Shown: positions 34,697 to 44,898, numbered from the stretch's first letter. The stretch: 64,000 bases of DNA from Sulfitobacter sp. F26204 (GCF_026410305.1 NZ_JAPMLQ010000005.1:62001-126000), one strand, 5' to 3'. A program made the numbers and translations. The notes: generated by a model not told the origin, from the sequence alone.

Positions 34697-37210
34697 ATGG
34701 ACATTGTACTTATCACAACGATCATTGCCTCGCTTTTTCTGGTGATCGGTGCAGCCGAGCCTTTGTCGGTGCGCCTGCGTCTGCCTTTTACCGTGATCCT
34801 TGCCTTGCTGGGTATTTTCATCGGGTCAGCGGCAATTTTCTTTTTGCGCACCGATTTGACCGACGCGCTGAACCCCGTAGCCGAAGCCATTCTTGCACTC
34901 CCCATCCGTTCGAATGTTTTCTTGTATGTCTTCCTTCCGACGCTGTTGTTTCAGGCAACCTTGGGGATGAATTTGCGGCGCATGCTGGATGATTGGGTCC
35001 CAATCATCGTCATGGCTGTGCTGGCGGTTGTCGTCGCAACGCTGGGGGTCGGGTTTGCCCTGTCATGGACCTCTAAATTGCCATTGGCCGCCTGTCTATT
35101 GGTCGGAGCTATTGTTTCTACAACGGACCCGTCGGCGGTGGTTTCGATTTTTCGGTCGATTTCAGCACCGCGCAGGCTGTCGCGGATCATTGAAGGCGAA
35201 AGCCTGCTGAATGATGCCGCTGCCATCGCGCTGTTCGGTCTGTTCATGGGCTATGTGATGATCGGTGTTCCGAACCCTGAACTTGGCGGCGCGCTCGCCC
35301 AGTTTCCGGTTCTGATCGCCGGTGGCGTCCTGACCGGATGGCTCGCTGCGCGCATTGCGATCTGGATTATGGCCTTGTTCGGTGCGCATGAACTTGCATT
35401 GATTTCGGTATCGGTGGCCTTGCCCTATCTGGCCTATATCGGCGCTGAGCAAATGGTGGGTGCATCGGGTGTCATCGCAGTCGTTGCGGCGGGCCTTACC
35501 CTGAACCTGGCCGGTCCGGGTCGATTGCCACCACAGTCTTGGGTCAACCTGCGCGAAATCTGGGATCTCCTGGCCCATTGGGCGGGTGCCCTTATTTTTA
35601 TCCTTGCGGCATTGTTGATTCCCCGTTTGCTCGAAGATGTTCGGGTCAATGACTTTGTTCTTATCGGTGTCGTTGTGATCGCAGCGGTTGCGGCACGGGC
35701 TTTTATGCTTTTTGGCATTCTGCCGCTGCTCACCGCCTTCCGTTTGTCGCCGATGATCGAGCGCCCCTATCGCACGGCAATCCTGTGGGGTGGCCTGCGC
35801 GGTGCGGTCACATTGGCGCTGGCACTGGCAGTGACAGAAAGTATTCGGGTGCCCCATGATGTGAAGCGGCTTGTCGGTATCCTCGCCACTGGTTTCACAC
35901 TTTTTACACTACTCGTTCAGGGGGCATCACTACGCGGTGTTATCGGTTGGCTTGGTCTTGATCGTCTGTCTCCGATTGATGAAGCAATGTCGCGCCAGGT
36001 AATCGCGGTTGCGCTGCAAACCGTGCGCGAAGATGTGGCACGAACGACCGAGGACTACGCGCTGACCCATGATGTCGTGCGGACAGAAGCCAAGATGTTT
36101 GGTGAGCGATTGGATGACGCGGTGAGGGCGGCAGAGGACAGTGATGATATTCTAGACCGGGATCGCATTACCTTGGGTCTGATGGCGCTTGCCGGGTTTG
36201 AACGCGACAAGATCCTGCAAAAGGTACGCGAGCGCACAATCTCTGCCCGTATGGCAGAAAAGATCCTGCTGGATTCAGACCGCTTGATCGAAGGTGCACG
36301 GGTTGGCGGACGCAGCGGCTATCAGCGGGCGGCGCGACGATCAGTGGCCTATAGCCGGGCGATGCGCGTGGCGGTGGTCTTGCATGCGCGCTTTGGCCTG
36401 TCGTCCCCATTGGTAAAAATGACAGCGGACCGGTTTGAGCATCTGTTGTCAAAACGTCTGATTTTGCGTGATCTGGATGCTTTCATTGACGGACGCATCA
36501 GACGCATCCACGGTCGACGCGTTGCCGAATTGCTGCGCGAATTGTTGTTGCGGCGGATTGAAATGGTTGAAACCGGTCTGGAAGGTCTGCGTCTTCAATA
36601 TCCGGGTTATGCCGAAGAACTGGAGCGTCGATTCATCCGTCGCACGGCATTGCGGCTGGAAGAGCGAGAATATACATCAATGCGCGAAGATGGTTTGATC
36701 GGGGTGGAGGTGTTTACCACCCTTATGCAGGATCTCACTAACCGCCGTGCACAGGCGGAAGCAAGGCCATCACTCGACATCAGCCTGAAAAGGTTGGAAC
36801 TGGTCAGACAATTCCCATTGTTCGCGGATCTTGATGACAGGGCCGTGCGCAGGCTCGATCGTGCGCTGAAATTCCGCTATGTCAGCCCTGACGATATTAT
36901 CGTGCGTCGAGATAACCCGATGAAGAACGTTTTCTTCATCGCTTCTGGTGCGGTCGAACTGGCGAGTGCTGGACAAACATGGAGACTGGGCAGAGGTGAA
37001 ATGTTCGGGCAGGTTGCTCTGCTGATGAAGAATGCCCGGCGTGCCGAGGTGCGTGCGATTGCCCCGACGACATTGCTTGTGCTGGATATTGCCCGGTTTC
37101 GCGCCTTGCTGGAAAAAAGTGCTGCGCTGCAAGACGCAGTCGGAGAAAGCTGTAAAAAGCGCGGGATTGACCCTGAAAAATTGCTGGATGAAATCAGGAA
37201 GACAGCTTGA
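34697..37210 (+). CDS. Cation/proton antiporter (CPA1) with C-terminal cyclic-nucleotide-binding-like domain
   Basis: 837 residues. Residues 1-410 are a twelve-helix Na+/H+ exchanger with TDPSAVVSIFRSI and IEGESLLNDAAAIALFGLF, where the Asp residues carry cations. Residues 430-700 form a long cytoplasmic helical region. The last 130 residues resemble a cyclic-nucleotide-binding fold (FIASGAVELASAGQTWRLG, then GEMFGQVALLMKNARRAEV). Compared with the usual phosphate-binding cassette, FGE is FGQ and the Pro-Arg pair is Ala-Arg, so nucleotide binding may be altered. Likely pH or salt homeostasis. Confidence 0.9.
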   Translation: MDIVLITTIIASLFLVIGAAEPLSVRLRLPFTVILALLGIFIGSAAIFFLRTDLTDALNPVAEAILALPIRSNVFLYVFLPTLLFQATLGMNLRRMLDDWVPIIVMAVLAVVVATLGVGFALSWTSKLPLAACLLVGAIVSTTDPSAVVSIFRSISAPRRLSRIIEGESLLNDAAAIALFGLFMGYVMIGVPNPELGGALAQFPVLIAGGVLTGWLAARIAIWIMALFGAHELALISVSVALPYLAYIGAEQMVGASGVIAVVAAGLTLNLAGPGRLPPQSWVNLREIWDLLAHWAGALIFILAALLIPRLLEDVRVNDFVLIGVVVIAAVAARAFMLFGILPLLTAFRLSPMIERPYRTAILWGGLRGAVTLALALAVTESIRVPHDVKRLVGILATGFTLFTLLVQGASLRGVIGWLGLDRLSPIDEAMSRQVIAVALQTVREDVARTTEDYALTHDVVRTEAKMFGERLDDAVRAAEDSDDILDRDRITLGLMALAGFERDKILQKVRERTISARMAEKILLDSDRLIEGARVGGRSGYQRAARRSVAYSRAMRVAVVLHARFGLSSPLVKMTADRFEHLLSKRLILRDLDAFIDGRIRRIHGRRVAELLRELLLRRIEMVETGLEGLRLQYPGYAEELERRFIRRTALRLEEREYTSMREDGLIGVEVFTTLMQDLTNRRAQAEARPSLDISLKRLELVRQFPLFADLDDRAVRRLDRALKFRYVSPDDIIVRRDNPMKNVFFIASGAVELASAGQTWRLGRGEMFGQVALLMKNARRAEVRAIAPTTLLVLDIARFRALLEKSAALQDAVGESCKKRGIDPEKLLDEIRKTA

Positions 37211-37281
37211 ATACCGCCGCAACCCGCAAGGAGAGGGCTGGCCGAACGAATGACAGCAGCCGATTTAACGGCTGACTGAGT

Positions 37282-37773
37282 TTAGTCATCGCTTTGGTAG
37301 GTACCAGCCCGTTTTTCCAGCTTGCGCACAAGGGCAATGATGATCAGGGTTAAAACTGCGGTCATCGCCGAAATAGCCCATTCGCCAAGACCACAGGCGA
37401 CACCAATGGCCGCGGCTACCCACATGCTCGCGCCTGTTGTCAGCCCTCTAACCTTGCCTTGGGAAAACACGATCATGCCAGCCGCCAGGAAAGCAACCCC
37501 ACCTGTTACCGCCTCGATGATGCGCAGCGGGTCCATGCGGACTGTATCTCCAAATTCTTCAGCGCGCGCAAGGAGGGCAAGGGTCAGAAGGCAGTAGATA
37601 CAAGCGGCTAGCCCAATCAACATATGCGTCCGCAAACCTGCTGCGCGCTGAGCCGATTCCCGCTCCAGACCGATCAGGCCACAAAATACCACCGTGGCCA
37701 TCATACGCGCCAGAATGACGGTAACAGGCAAACTGGGTGACAAAGCAAATTCGTTCATTACTTCATCCCACAT
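37282..37773 (-). CDS. MgtC/SapB-family membrane protein
   Basis: 163 residues. The N-terminus carries VVFCGLIGLERESAQRAAGLRTHML, shown here in part as GLERESAQRAAGLRTHML, which is the MgtC signature, followed by four membrane helices (AVTGGVAFLAAGMIVF, GASMWVAAAIGVACGLG). ATG 37773 is preferred because AAAGGGAG lies just upstream; a longer frame to 37842 lacks this. Members affect Mg homeostasis, acid tolerance or ATP-synthase regulation; without the C-terminal cytoplasmic domain of true MgtC it belongs to the short SapB group. Convergent with the antiporter. Confidence 0.87.
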   Translation of the reverse strand: MWDEVMNEFALSPSLPVTVILARMMATVVFCGLIGLERESAQRAAGLRTHMLIGLAACIYCLLTLALLARAEEFGDTVRMDPLRIIEAVTGGVAFLAAGMIVFSQGKVRGLTTGASMWVAAAIGVACGLGEWAISAMTAVLTLIIIALVRKLEKRAGTYQSDD

Positions 37774-38048
37774 GGATTTAACTCCCTTTCCGGTTGGTCG
37801 CGTGTGTCGGCTATACTGAATTTGTACCCAAGATGATGCCAACAGGCGCTCTAATGAAACAAGCGCTCAACATCCTGATGGTTCCGAAATTTCGTCGCGA
37901 AAGCCAAATGGGCCGCAGAAATCTTTGGTAAAATCCATCCACTAAAGAGGCGGCTTCACTTTGAGGGAACTTTTTTGTGATCAGCGGGTTGTAACAGGAG
38001 CCGGATCAAAAACGGCGATCAACAAATTAATTGTGATGGAGAATAGCA

Positions 38049-38123
38049 ATGCACGGAATAATTTACCTCGTTGGACTCGTGGTCGTCGTGATGGCGATTC
38101 TGTCTCTAATCGGCCTTGGTTAA
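38049..38123 (+). CDS. Tiny single-helix membrane protein
   Basis: 24 residues: MHGIIYLVGLVVVVMAILSL then IGLG. Preceded by GGAGAA at suitable distance. It is one transmembrane helix with almost no soluble part. It is 34 nt before the 227-aa membrane protein gene, which in turn is followed by another tiny membrane gene, so the three look like one transcript. I recall very similar tiny proteins in Rhodobacterales, but this was not checked. Confidence 0.6.
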   Translation: MHGIIYLVGLVVVVMAILSLIGLG

Positions 38124-38157
38124 ACCTATCAATTTCAGCAACCGGGAGGACATTAAC

Positions 38158-38841
38158 ATGACAGAACGAACAGAGACGATGACTCAGGCATCTGCCCCTG
38201 CATTTCACCATGAAGGCAGTTATATTGATTGGTCATCCATTCTTGCAGGCACCGTTGTCGCATCGGCGATCGCGTTTGTCTTTACTACTTTTGGCACGGC
38301 TTTGGGACTTGCGTTGATTTCGCCCTATGAGGGCGAAGGTTCTGCACTGGCGGCATTGATCGCTGTTGGAACCTGGATGCTGTGGACGACAATTTCCAGC
38401 TTTATGGCAGGTGGATATATCGCAGGGCGCATGCGTCGCCGCATTGATAGTGCCAGCGCCGATGAAGTCAGCATTCGTGACGGCATTCATGGGTTGGCTG
38501 TTTGGGGTGCGGCAGTGTTGTTGGGTGCGTTCCTTTTGGGATCGAGTGCCGACACAGCGGTTCAAGCGACCACTGAAACAGCCACTGCTGTCGCTACAGT
38601 TGCTGATACTGTTACAAATGAGTCGACCCAAACAGCGACAACCACCCCCGAAGCACCGCAAGTAAGCGAAGCAGAGGCCAAAGCCGCTACAGAGATGGCG
38701 CGTAAATATTCGGTAATTTCGGCCTTTGTTCTGGCGGCGGCACTGATGGTGGCTGCGGCAGGCGCATATTGGGCCGCAGGTATGGGTGGCCAACATCGTG
38801 ATGAGAAACGCGTATTCGCCCGTTTCGGGCGCTGGACATAG
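38158..38841 (+). CDS. Membrane protein of unknown function
   Basis: 227 residues. Begins with a hydrophilic segment, then YIDWSSILAGTVVASAIAFV, two more helices (LIAVGTWMLWTTISSFMAG, GLAVWGAAVLLGAFLL), a long Ala/Thr/Glu-rich extracytoplasmic loop of about 70 residues and a final helix (VISAFVLAAALMVAAAGAYW). The conserved SFMAGGYIAGRMRRR at about residue 85 is a permease-like signature of this uncharacterised family. A strong GGGAGGA precedes ATG 38158. It sits between two tiny single-helix genes. Confidence 0.78.
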   Translation: MTERTETMTQASAPAFHHEGSYIDWSSILAGTVVASAIAFVFTTFGTALGLALISPYEGEGSALAALIAVGTWMLWTTISSFMAGGYIAGRMRRRIDSASADEVSIRDGIHGLAVWGAAVLLGAFLLGSSADTAVQATTETATAVATVADTVTNESTQTATTTPEAPQVSEAEAKAATEMARKYSVISAFVLAAALMVAAAGAYWAAGMGGQHRDEKRVFARFGRWT

Positions 38842-38853
38842 GAGGACAATCAG

Positions 38854-38925
38854 ATGAAAGCGATTCTGCTTTGGCTGATCGGCGTGCCGATTTGGATTAT
38901 TATCCTGCTCGCATTGCTGACTTGA
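38854..38925 (+). CDS. Tiny single-helix membrane protein
   Basis: 23 residues: MKAILLWLIGVPIWIIILLA then LLT. AGGAGGA lies 7 nt upstream, one of the best ribosome sites in the window. One membrane helix only. It directly follows the 227-aa membrane protein and ends 17 nt before an intrinsic terminator, so it is the last gene of this unit. Confidence 0.65.
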   Translation: MKAILLWLIGVPIWIIILLALLT

Positions 38926-38942
38926 TCGATACTTGAGATAAG

Positions 38943-38973
38943 ACGCCGTCCCAACAAAGAGGGGCGGCGTTTT
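38943..38973 (+). terminator. Intrinsic terminator after the small-membrane-protein operon
   Basis: ACGCCGTCCC (38943-38952) pairs with GGGGCGGCGT (38961-38970) over 10 bp with one G-U pair and an 8-nt loop, followed by TTT. It closes the plus-strand unit and lies 8 nt from the end of the convergent histidine kinase gene. Confidence 0.8.
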
Positions 38974-38980
38974 CGTGTGA

Positions 38981-41872
38981 TCAATTCTGGGTATTTTTTG
39001 CCATTGAAACAACCGCATCCAACAGGTCTGAATCGCGAAACGGCTTTGCCAGGACCTTGCAGTTACCCAGTGCGTCCGCACTGGAAACATCGACACCACC
39101 GGTCGCAAAGACCACCGGCAAACTGGGGTTAATTCCTCTCGCGTCCCAGGCCAGTTCTTCACCCGTGCGATCAGGCAACCCGATGTCAGTGACAAGCAGG
39201 TGAATGGTTTCTGAATTCAGGATCTCGAGCGCCTTGTGGGCGCTGCCTGCTTCGTGAACCTTATACCCGGCTTCTTGTAAGCCCAAGGCCATGTCGGTCC
39301 GAATGAGAACGTCATCCTCGCAAACCAGAATACCCAAGCCTTCGGAAACGATCGCGTCGCCCAAGGGATTTTCCTGTTCGTCCTGTGTCTGATCACACAG
39401 CATATCCGTTAAGGGTGTTCCTTTCCTTCCGAGCGCGGCACGGATCGTTTTGGTAAGCTGGATTTGCGTGTATGGCTTGCTGAGAAGTTGCACACCTTCG
39501 TCCAACCGTCCGTCATGAACGATCGCATCCTGCGCGTATCCCGAGGTGAAAAGCACAGGTACGTCAGGGTTTATTTCATGCATCTTCTTGGCAAGCGCAT
39601 GTCCGTTCAATTCTCCCGGCATAACAACATCTGTGAACAACAGGTCGATGTGAGGATCGGCACGAAGCATGTCCAGCGCAGCATCCGCTCTGGCGGCCTG
39701 TCGAACATTATACCCCAGGTTTTCCAACAGATAGACGGCTGTCTCACGAACTTCATCGTCATCTTCGACCAAAAGGATCGTTTCCGTGCCGCCTGAGAGC
39801 CCCCCTTCTTCGGGAGACTTCAGTTCGGCAATGTCTTCCAGCGAGCGGGGTAAATATATGCTCATCGTGGTACCGACACCCAACTTGCTGTCAATTGTCA
39901 TATGGCCGCCGGATTGTCGGGCAAAGCCATAGACCATAGATAGGCCCAACCCGGTCCCTTTGGCCTCGCCCTTGGTGGTGAAAAACGGTTCGAATATATG
40001 TTCTAACGTATCTGGGTCGATCCCGCTTCCGGTGTCCTCTACCGACAACACCACATATTGCCCCGGCGCTGCTTCGGCGTGGTTTTTCGCGGTTGTTTCA
40101 TCCAGTTCGACGTTTCGGGCCGTGACCGTCAGCTTGCCTTGTCCGTCCATCGCATCACGCGAATTGATCGCCAGATTCAAAACTGCGTTCTCAAGGTTGT
40201 TCGGATCGGCGTTGATATTCCAGAGATCGTTGTCGAAAATAAACTCTAGGGCGACGCCATCACCAATGGCACTTTGGAAGATTTCGTCATTTTTTTCCAG
40301 CAGGTTGCGCAGGTTCAGGACAACAGGGGCAAGGGGCTGTTTACGGGCGAAAGACAAAAGCTGGGACGCAAGTGTTGCGCCTTTCATGACACTTTTCATT
40401 GCCTGATCAAGCCGCGTCCGGCCGGCAGAGTCATTTGGCATTTCGCGTGATGCCAATTCCAGATTGCTGGCGATTACCTGAAGCAAATTATTGAAATCGT
40501 GCGCAATCCCGCCGGCAAGGTTGCCAATGGCTTCCATCTTTTGGCTTTGGCGGAGGGTGGCGTGCAACTCTTCCAGTTCCCGATTTCGTGCCGCAACTCT
40601 TGTTTCCAGAGTTGCGTTGAGTTTGGCAATGTGGGCTTCTGAGTTCTTGCGGTCTTCGATGTCTGTGTTCGTGCCAACCCAGCCGGCCAAGGTACCGTCC
40701 TCTGTGCGTAATGGTGAGGCCCGCACCAGGTGCCACCGGAAACTGCCGTCAGCCTTTCGGATGCGAAATTCAGATTCATATCCCTTGCCCTGCTGAGTGG
40801 CGTTGCGCCATTGTGCCACAACTGCTTCCAGATCGTCGGGATGGACCACCCGCGCCCAGTTGCTCCCGAATAGCTCGCCTTTGGCATATCCGGTAAATTC
40901 ATATGTTCTGTCATTGAGCCAGTTCAACCCGCCATCACTGTCTGCGGTCCAGACCTGGTTCGGCATGCTTTGCGCCATGGTTCTGAATTTTTCACGGGTA
41001 GCCGTCAGGGCGGATTCCGCAACTTGCTGACCGGTGACGTCATGACCCTGTAAGAAAATGCCAATTGTTGCGCCTGTCTCGTCCTTGAGGGGATGACAAA
41101 TAAAGTCGACAAAGTGTTGTTCGGGTTTATTGCTGGTTTTTGATTGGAGTTGGGCGGACATTCCTTTGATCGAAATCGGTTTTCCCGTTTGGTAAACCTT
41201 GTCGAGCAAGTCGTAGAAACCTTGGCCTTCTATATCAGGCAGGGCGCTGCGCACCGGCTGGTCTGTGACATCCCTTCCGCCGACAAGGTCGGTATATGAC
41301 TGGTTCACAATCTGAAAGATATGTTCCGGTCCGTTAAGGATCGCCATGAAACTCGGTGCCTGATCAAAGGCTGATTGAAAGAAATCGGTCATTTGGCCAA
41401 GTGCCAGATTTTCGGTGGCAACGGCTTCGGCTCTTTGGGTCAGGGCCGCACGTTGCGGCAATTCCGTCACATTTGCGGATTTCTCTTCAAGATATAGATC
41501 GGTGACATCCATAACATTGAGCAAGATATATTCCAGCGTGCCACTTGAATCGTGGATCGGGTTTTGCGTTATGCTCCAGAAACGGTCTTCAAATTTGCCT
41601 TGCGATGTTTCAATCGGGTAGGGGATCAGAGGAAGGTGATCGGCATTTCCGGTCGCAAACACGCGGCGAAATGAACCGCGCAACATTTTGTCGGGAACCG
41701 AGTCGGCAGGTGCGGGAAATTCCTCGGTCAATAGACGACCTATCAGGGCATCTCGTTCCCGGTTTGTAACAGCAAGATAGGCATCATTGGCCCAGACGAT
41801 TCTTAGCTCTGGGTCAAGCAAAACATAGGGTGACGGTGCTGCCGCAAACAAGGCGTCAAGGTTGATCCGCAT
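38981..41872 (-). CDS. Hybrid sensor histidine kinase with PAS domains and two receiver domains
   Basis: 963 residues, no membrane segment, so a cytoplasmic sensor. Three PAS/PAC-like domains occupy about residues 1-400 (LDPELRIVWANDAYLAVTNR, then WTADSDGGLNWLNDRTYEF and FRIRKADGSFRWHL). The phospho-acceptor His is in GGIAHDFNNLLQVI; the ATPase has NLAINSRDAMDG, VEDTGSGIDP and KGTGLGLSMVYG. Two receivers follow with phosphorylatable Asp in DLLFTDVVMPG and LLVTDIGLPD. ATG 41872 (with GGAGG upstream) is preferred over a TTG at 41914. HWE/HisKA-type PAS kinases with REC tails often sense light or redox; no cofactor-binding Cys was identified. No cognate output gene is adjacent. Confidence 0.92.
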   Translation of the reverse strand: MRINLDALFAAAPSPYVLLDPELRIVWANDAYLAVTNRERDALIGRLLTEEFPAPADSVPDKMLRGSFRRVFATGNADHLPLIPYPIETSQGKFEDRFWSITQNPIHDSSGTLEYILLNVMDVTDLYLEEKSANVTELPQRAALTQRAEAVATENLALGQMTDFFQSAFDQAPSFMAILNGPEHIFQIVNQSYTDLVGGRDVTDQPVRSALPDIEGQGFYDLLDKVYQTGKPISIKGMSAQLQSKTSNKPEQHFVDFICHPLKDETGATIGIFLQGHDVTGQQVAESALTATREKFRTMAQSMPNQVWTADSDGGLNWLNDRTYEFTGYAKGELFGSNWARVVHPDDLEAVVAQWRNATQQGKGYESEFRIRKADGSFRWHLVRASPLRTEDGTLAGWVGTNTDIEDRKNSEAHIAKLNATLETRVAARNRELEELHATLRQSQKMEAIGNLAGGIAHDFNNLLQVIASNLELASREMPNDSAGRTRLDQAMKSVMKGATLASQLLSFARKQPLAPVVLNLRNLLEKNDEIFQSAIGDGVALEFIFDNDLWNINADPNNLENAVLNLAINSRDAMDGQGKLTVTARNVELDETTAKNHAEAAPGQYVVLSVEDTGSGIDPDTLEHIFEPFFTTKGEAKGTGLGLSMVYGFARQSGGHMTIDSKLGVGTTMSIYLPRSLEDIAELKSPEEGGLSGGTETILLVEDDDEVRETAVYLLENLGYNVRQAARADAALDMLRADPHIDLLFTDVVMPGELNGHALAKKMHEINPDVPVLFTSGYAQDAIVHDGRLDEGVQLLSKPYTQIQLTKTIRAALGRKGTPLTDMLCDQTQDEQENPLGDAIVSEGLGILVCEDDVLIRTDMALGLQEAGYKVHEAGSAHKALEILNSETIHLLVTDIGLPDRTGEELAWDARGINPSLPVVFATGGVDVSSADALGNCKVLAKPFRDSDLLDAVVSMAKNTQN

Positions 41873-42150
41873 TTCAGGAGCCTCCAGATACCTTACGAAT
41901 TTATAATTGCTCAAGCCTTTGGGTGAACTGACACCAACTGTAAAGCTTAGACATTTCAGGCATCAATTGGCGTTGTATGCAAGTTTCAATTTAGATCAGG
42001 TGCGCTGCTGGCTTCACGGGGCAAGGAATAGCCAACCATTTTGTGGGCATTCCGGTTCGGGTTCAATTGTGGATGATGGTCGCCGAGGTGTCGCGGGTTT
42101 GTTTTCGTCAAACACGCGTGGCTATTTTTCCTACTGAGTTTTGAAAATTT

Positions 42151-42172
42151 GCCGCAGCCAAAAGGCTGCGGC
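42151..42172 (-). terminator. Intrinsic terminator of the homogentisate operon
   Basis: A perfect 9-bp stem GCCGCAGCC / GGCTGCGGC with an AAAA loop (minus: TTTT) lies 7 nt after the fahA stop. On the minus strand it is followed by AAATTTTC. It is the best simple hairpin in this region. Confidence 0.75.
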
Positions 42173-42178
42173 GCAGTC

Positions 42179-43429
42179 TTAATCCAGGGGCGGTGCCGGG
42201 CGCAAAGTGCCCCGGCATTCACCAAAGCCGATTCTAAATCCGTCGCCTCTGGCGACACCGCGCAAGGTCAGGGTATCACCATCTTCCAGAAACGTGCGTT
42301 TGTCACCGGTATCCAGGGTCAGGGGTTCTTTCCCGCCCCAACTGAGTTCAAGCAAACTTCCCCGGTTGTTTTTCTCTGGCCCCGAAATTGTGCCCGAACC
42401 CAGCAAATCACCAACCCGCATCGGGCAGCCGCTTGTGGTGTGATGCGTCAGTTGTTGGGCAGCCGAATAGTACATCACATTGTAATTGGTTTGCGACAGG
42501 ATCGTTTCCTTCTTGCCCTCAGGTGCAAGGGCGACCTCCAAATCAATATCATACAACATCGGGCCGGGTTCTTGGAGATATGGCAAGAGTTCCTTTTCGC
42601 GCGCAGGAGTCGAAGATCGAAACGGCTCAAGCGCGGCTTTGGTCACGATCCATGGGCTGATGGTGGTCGCCGTTGCCTTGGATTGGAAGGGGCCAAGCGG
42701 CTGGTACTCCCATGCCTGTATATCCCGTGCAGACCAGTCGTTTAACAACACGTAACCAAAGATCATGTCATCGGCCTCTTGAACCGAAACACGCCCCTTT
42801 GAAGGTTTGCCGACGATTGCCCCCATTTCCAGTTCCAGATCGAACCGTTTGCTGGGTTCGAACACAGGCATATCCATGTCGGGTGATTTCAACTGACCAT
42901 TGGGGCGGGTGATGTCTGTACCGCTGACCACCACGGAAGATGCGCGTCCGTTATACCCGATAGGAATATGCAACCAGTTTGGCGGCAAGGCATTCGCGGG
43001 GTCACGAAACAGGGAGCCGACGTTAAAGGCATGGTGGCGTCCGGCATAAAAATCGGTGAATTCGGTTACCGAGAATGGCATTTCAAGCGTCGCATCCGCC
43101 ATCGCCACGAGATGAGGTTCAAAATCGGATTGCTGTTTTGCGCCTTCACTCAATGCGGAGGTTAGAAAACCTCGGAAACCTTCCCAGACACCTGATCCCA
43201 ACGCCATGAAATCATTCCAGGTACCTCGCGAAAAGACATTGCTTTCGTGCAGGTCAAGCAGGCCAGCCTTTTCCAATGCGGTCACATCGAGAATGTGATC
43301 CCCAATGGCGACACCAGCGCGCAGATCTCCTCCTGCAAAATGAAAAGCCCCGTAAGGCAGGTTGTTGAGCGGAAAATCGGTATCGGGCGAATTGGCGGTT
43401 TCAACCCAGGAGCCGTTAAGCTTTGTCAT
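42179..43429 (-). CDS. fahA: Fumarylacetoacetase
   Basis: 416 residues, normal length. Cleaves fumarylacetoacetate to fumarate and acetoacetate, the last step of tyrosine/homogentisate breakdown. Conserved blocks: FTDFYAGRHHAFNVGSLFR (active-site His), VLLNDWSARDIQAWEYQPLG and GTISGPEKNNRGSLLELSW, with metal-binding Asp/Glu in DLELEMGAIVG. AAGGA precedes the ATG. Third gene of the operon, 45 nt after hmgA. No isomerase is in this operon; the zeta-class transferase at 55266-55913 could supply it. Confidence 0.95.
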   Translation of the reverse strand: MTKLNGSWVETANSPDTDFPLNNLPYGAFHFAGGDLRAGVAIGDHILDVTALEKAGLLDLHESNVFSRGTWNDFMALGSGVWEGFRGFLTSALSEGAKQQSDFEPHLVAMADATLEMPFSVTEFTDFYAGRHHAFNVGSLFRDPANALPPNWLHIPIGYNGRASSVVVSGTDITRPNGQLKSPDMDMPVFEPSKRFDLELEMGAIVGKPSKGRVSVQEADDMIFGYVLLNDWSARDIQAWEYQPLGPFQSKATATTISPWIVTKAALEPFRSSTPAREKELLPYLQEPGPMLYDIDLEVALAPEGKKETILSQTNYNVMYYSAAQQLTHHTTSGCPMRVGDLLGSGTISGPEKNNRGSLLELSWGGKEPLTLDTGDKRTFLEDGDTLTLRGVARGDGFRIGFGECRGTLRPAPPLD

Positions 43430-43474
43430 TGGTATTCCTTTTGGTAGAGCCAGGTTTGTCGTCGACGCAGACGC

Positions 43475-44830
43475 TTATTTCTTACCCGGTGTGCCGTCGA
43501 ATTTCTTTTCAAGGTCGGACCAGCAGTCGATGTAGTTGTCCTGCAAGGGGGCCTCTTTGCCTGCAAATTCTGTGAGGTGTTGCGGGAAGCGTGTCTCGAA
43601 CATGAAAGACATGGTGTTGTCCAGTTTCTCAGGCTTCAGATCGGCATTGGATGCGCCTTCAAATGCATTGCGGTCCGGGCCATGTGGCAACATCATGTTG
43701 TGTAAACTTATGCTGCCGGGTGCAAACCCGTCTGGTTTGGCATCATACTGACCATAAATGTTGCCCATCATCTCGGACATGACGTTTTTATGGTACCAGG
43801 GTGGGCGGAAAGTGTCTTCCATTGTCATCCAGCGTTCACGGAACAACACGAAATCAATGTTCGCTGTGCCTTCGACACCTGAGGGAGCAGTCAGCACCGT
43901 AAAGATTGACGGGTCCGGGTGGTCGAACAGGATCGCCCCGATGGGGCAATAATTGCGCAGGTCGTATTTGACGGGTGCGTAGTTGCCATGCCATGCGACT
44001 ACGTCCAGGGGTGAATGTCCGATCTTTGTTTCATGGAACTGGCCGCACCATTTGATTGTCACGGTTGATGGCACCTCGCGGTCTTCAAAGGCGGCAACCG
44101 GTGTTTTGAAATCGCGCCGGTTTGCCATGCAGTTGGCGCCGATGGGTCCACGACCCGGCAGGTCGTATTTCTGACCATAGTTTTCGCAGACGAAACCACG
44201 CGCAGGTCCTTCAAGAACCTCAACCCGATAAACAAGACCACGGGGCAAAATGGCGATTTCCTTTGGCTCCAGGTCGATCACGCCCAATTCAGTGCAAAAG
44301 CGCAACCGCCCTTCTTGCGGGACCACCAACAATTCGCTGTCTGCGGAATAGAAGTAACTGTCGACCATGCTTTCCGTGACCAGGTAAATGTGGCTGGCCA
44401 TGCCGACCTGGGTGTTTACATCGCCCGCCGTGGTCATTGTCCGCATGCCCGTCAACCAGGTCAGGGGTTCATCTGTATGCGGCACCGGGTTCCATCTGTA
44501 TTGACCCAGGCTTGTCACATCTTCCACAACGTTCGGGGCTGTCTTCCAATAGGGTAGGTCGATCTTTTCGTACCGGTGGGAATGCTTGACCGACGGGCGG
44601 ATGCGATAACACCATGTGCGTTCGTTCTGGTGGCTAGGCGCGGTAAACGCAGTGCCGGACAATTGTTCACCATATAGGCCATAGTTACATTTCTGCGGAC
44701 TGTTCATTCCCTGAGGAAGGGCACCGGGCAAGGCCTCTGTCTCGAAGTCATTGCCAAAACCGGGCATGTAGCCGGGCGTTGTGGTCGTTCCGTCTGCTTG
44801 CACCAGTTTGCTGTTGTCTAGATCTTTCAT
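43475..44830 (-). CDS. hmgA: Homogentisate 1,2-dioxygenase
   Basis: 451 residues. Fe(II) enzyme that opens the ring of homogentisate to maleylacetoacetate. Starts with the typical [19 protein letters not shown] block. The iron ligands are recognisable: His and Glu in [18 protein letters not shown] and His in [20 protein letters not shown] precedes the ATG. Middle gene of VOC-hmgA-fahA; operators for a MarR-family repressor lie at the operon promoter. Length and motif set are complete. Confidence 0.97.
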   Translation of the reverse strand: MKDLDNSKLVQADGTTTTPGYMPGFGNDFETEALPGALPQGMNSPQKCNYGLYGEQLSGTAFTAPSHQNERTWCYRIRPSVKHSHRYEKIDLPYWKTAPNVVEDVTSLGQYRWNPVPHTDEPLTWLTGMRTMTTAGDVNTQVGMASHIYLVTESMVDSYFYSADSELLVVPQEGRLRFCTELGVIDLEPKEIAILPRGLVYRVEVLEGPARGFVCENYGQKYDLPGRGPIGANCMANRRDFKTPVAAFEDREVPSTVTIKWCGQFHETKIGHSPLDVVAWHGNYAPVKYDLRNYCPIGAILFDHPDPSIFTVLTAPSGVEGTANIDFVLFRERWMTMEDTFRPPWYHKNVMSEMMGNIYGQYDAKPDGFAPGSISLHNMMLPHGPDRNAFEGASNADLKPEKLDNTMSFMFETRFPQHLTEFAGKEAPLQDNYIDCWSDLEKKFDGTPGKK

Positions 44831-44898
44831 CGTGACACTCCGTTCAATCAGTAATGCGTGTGCATGTTGGGGTCAGGCGCACGCCAAGTCGGTTTAGG

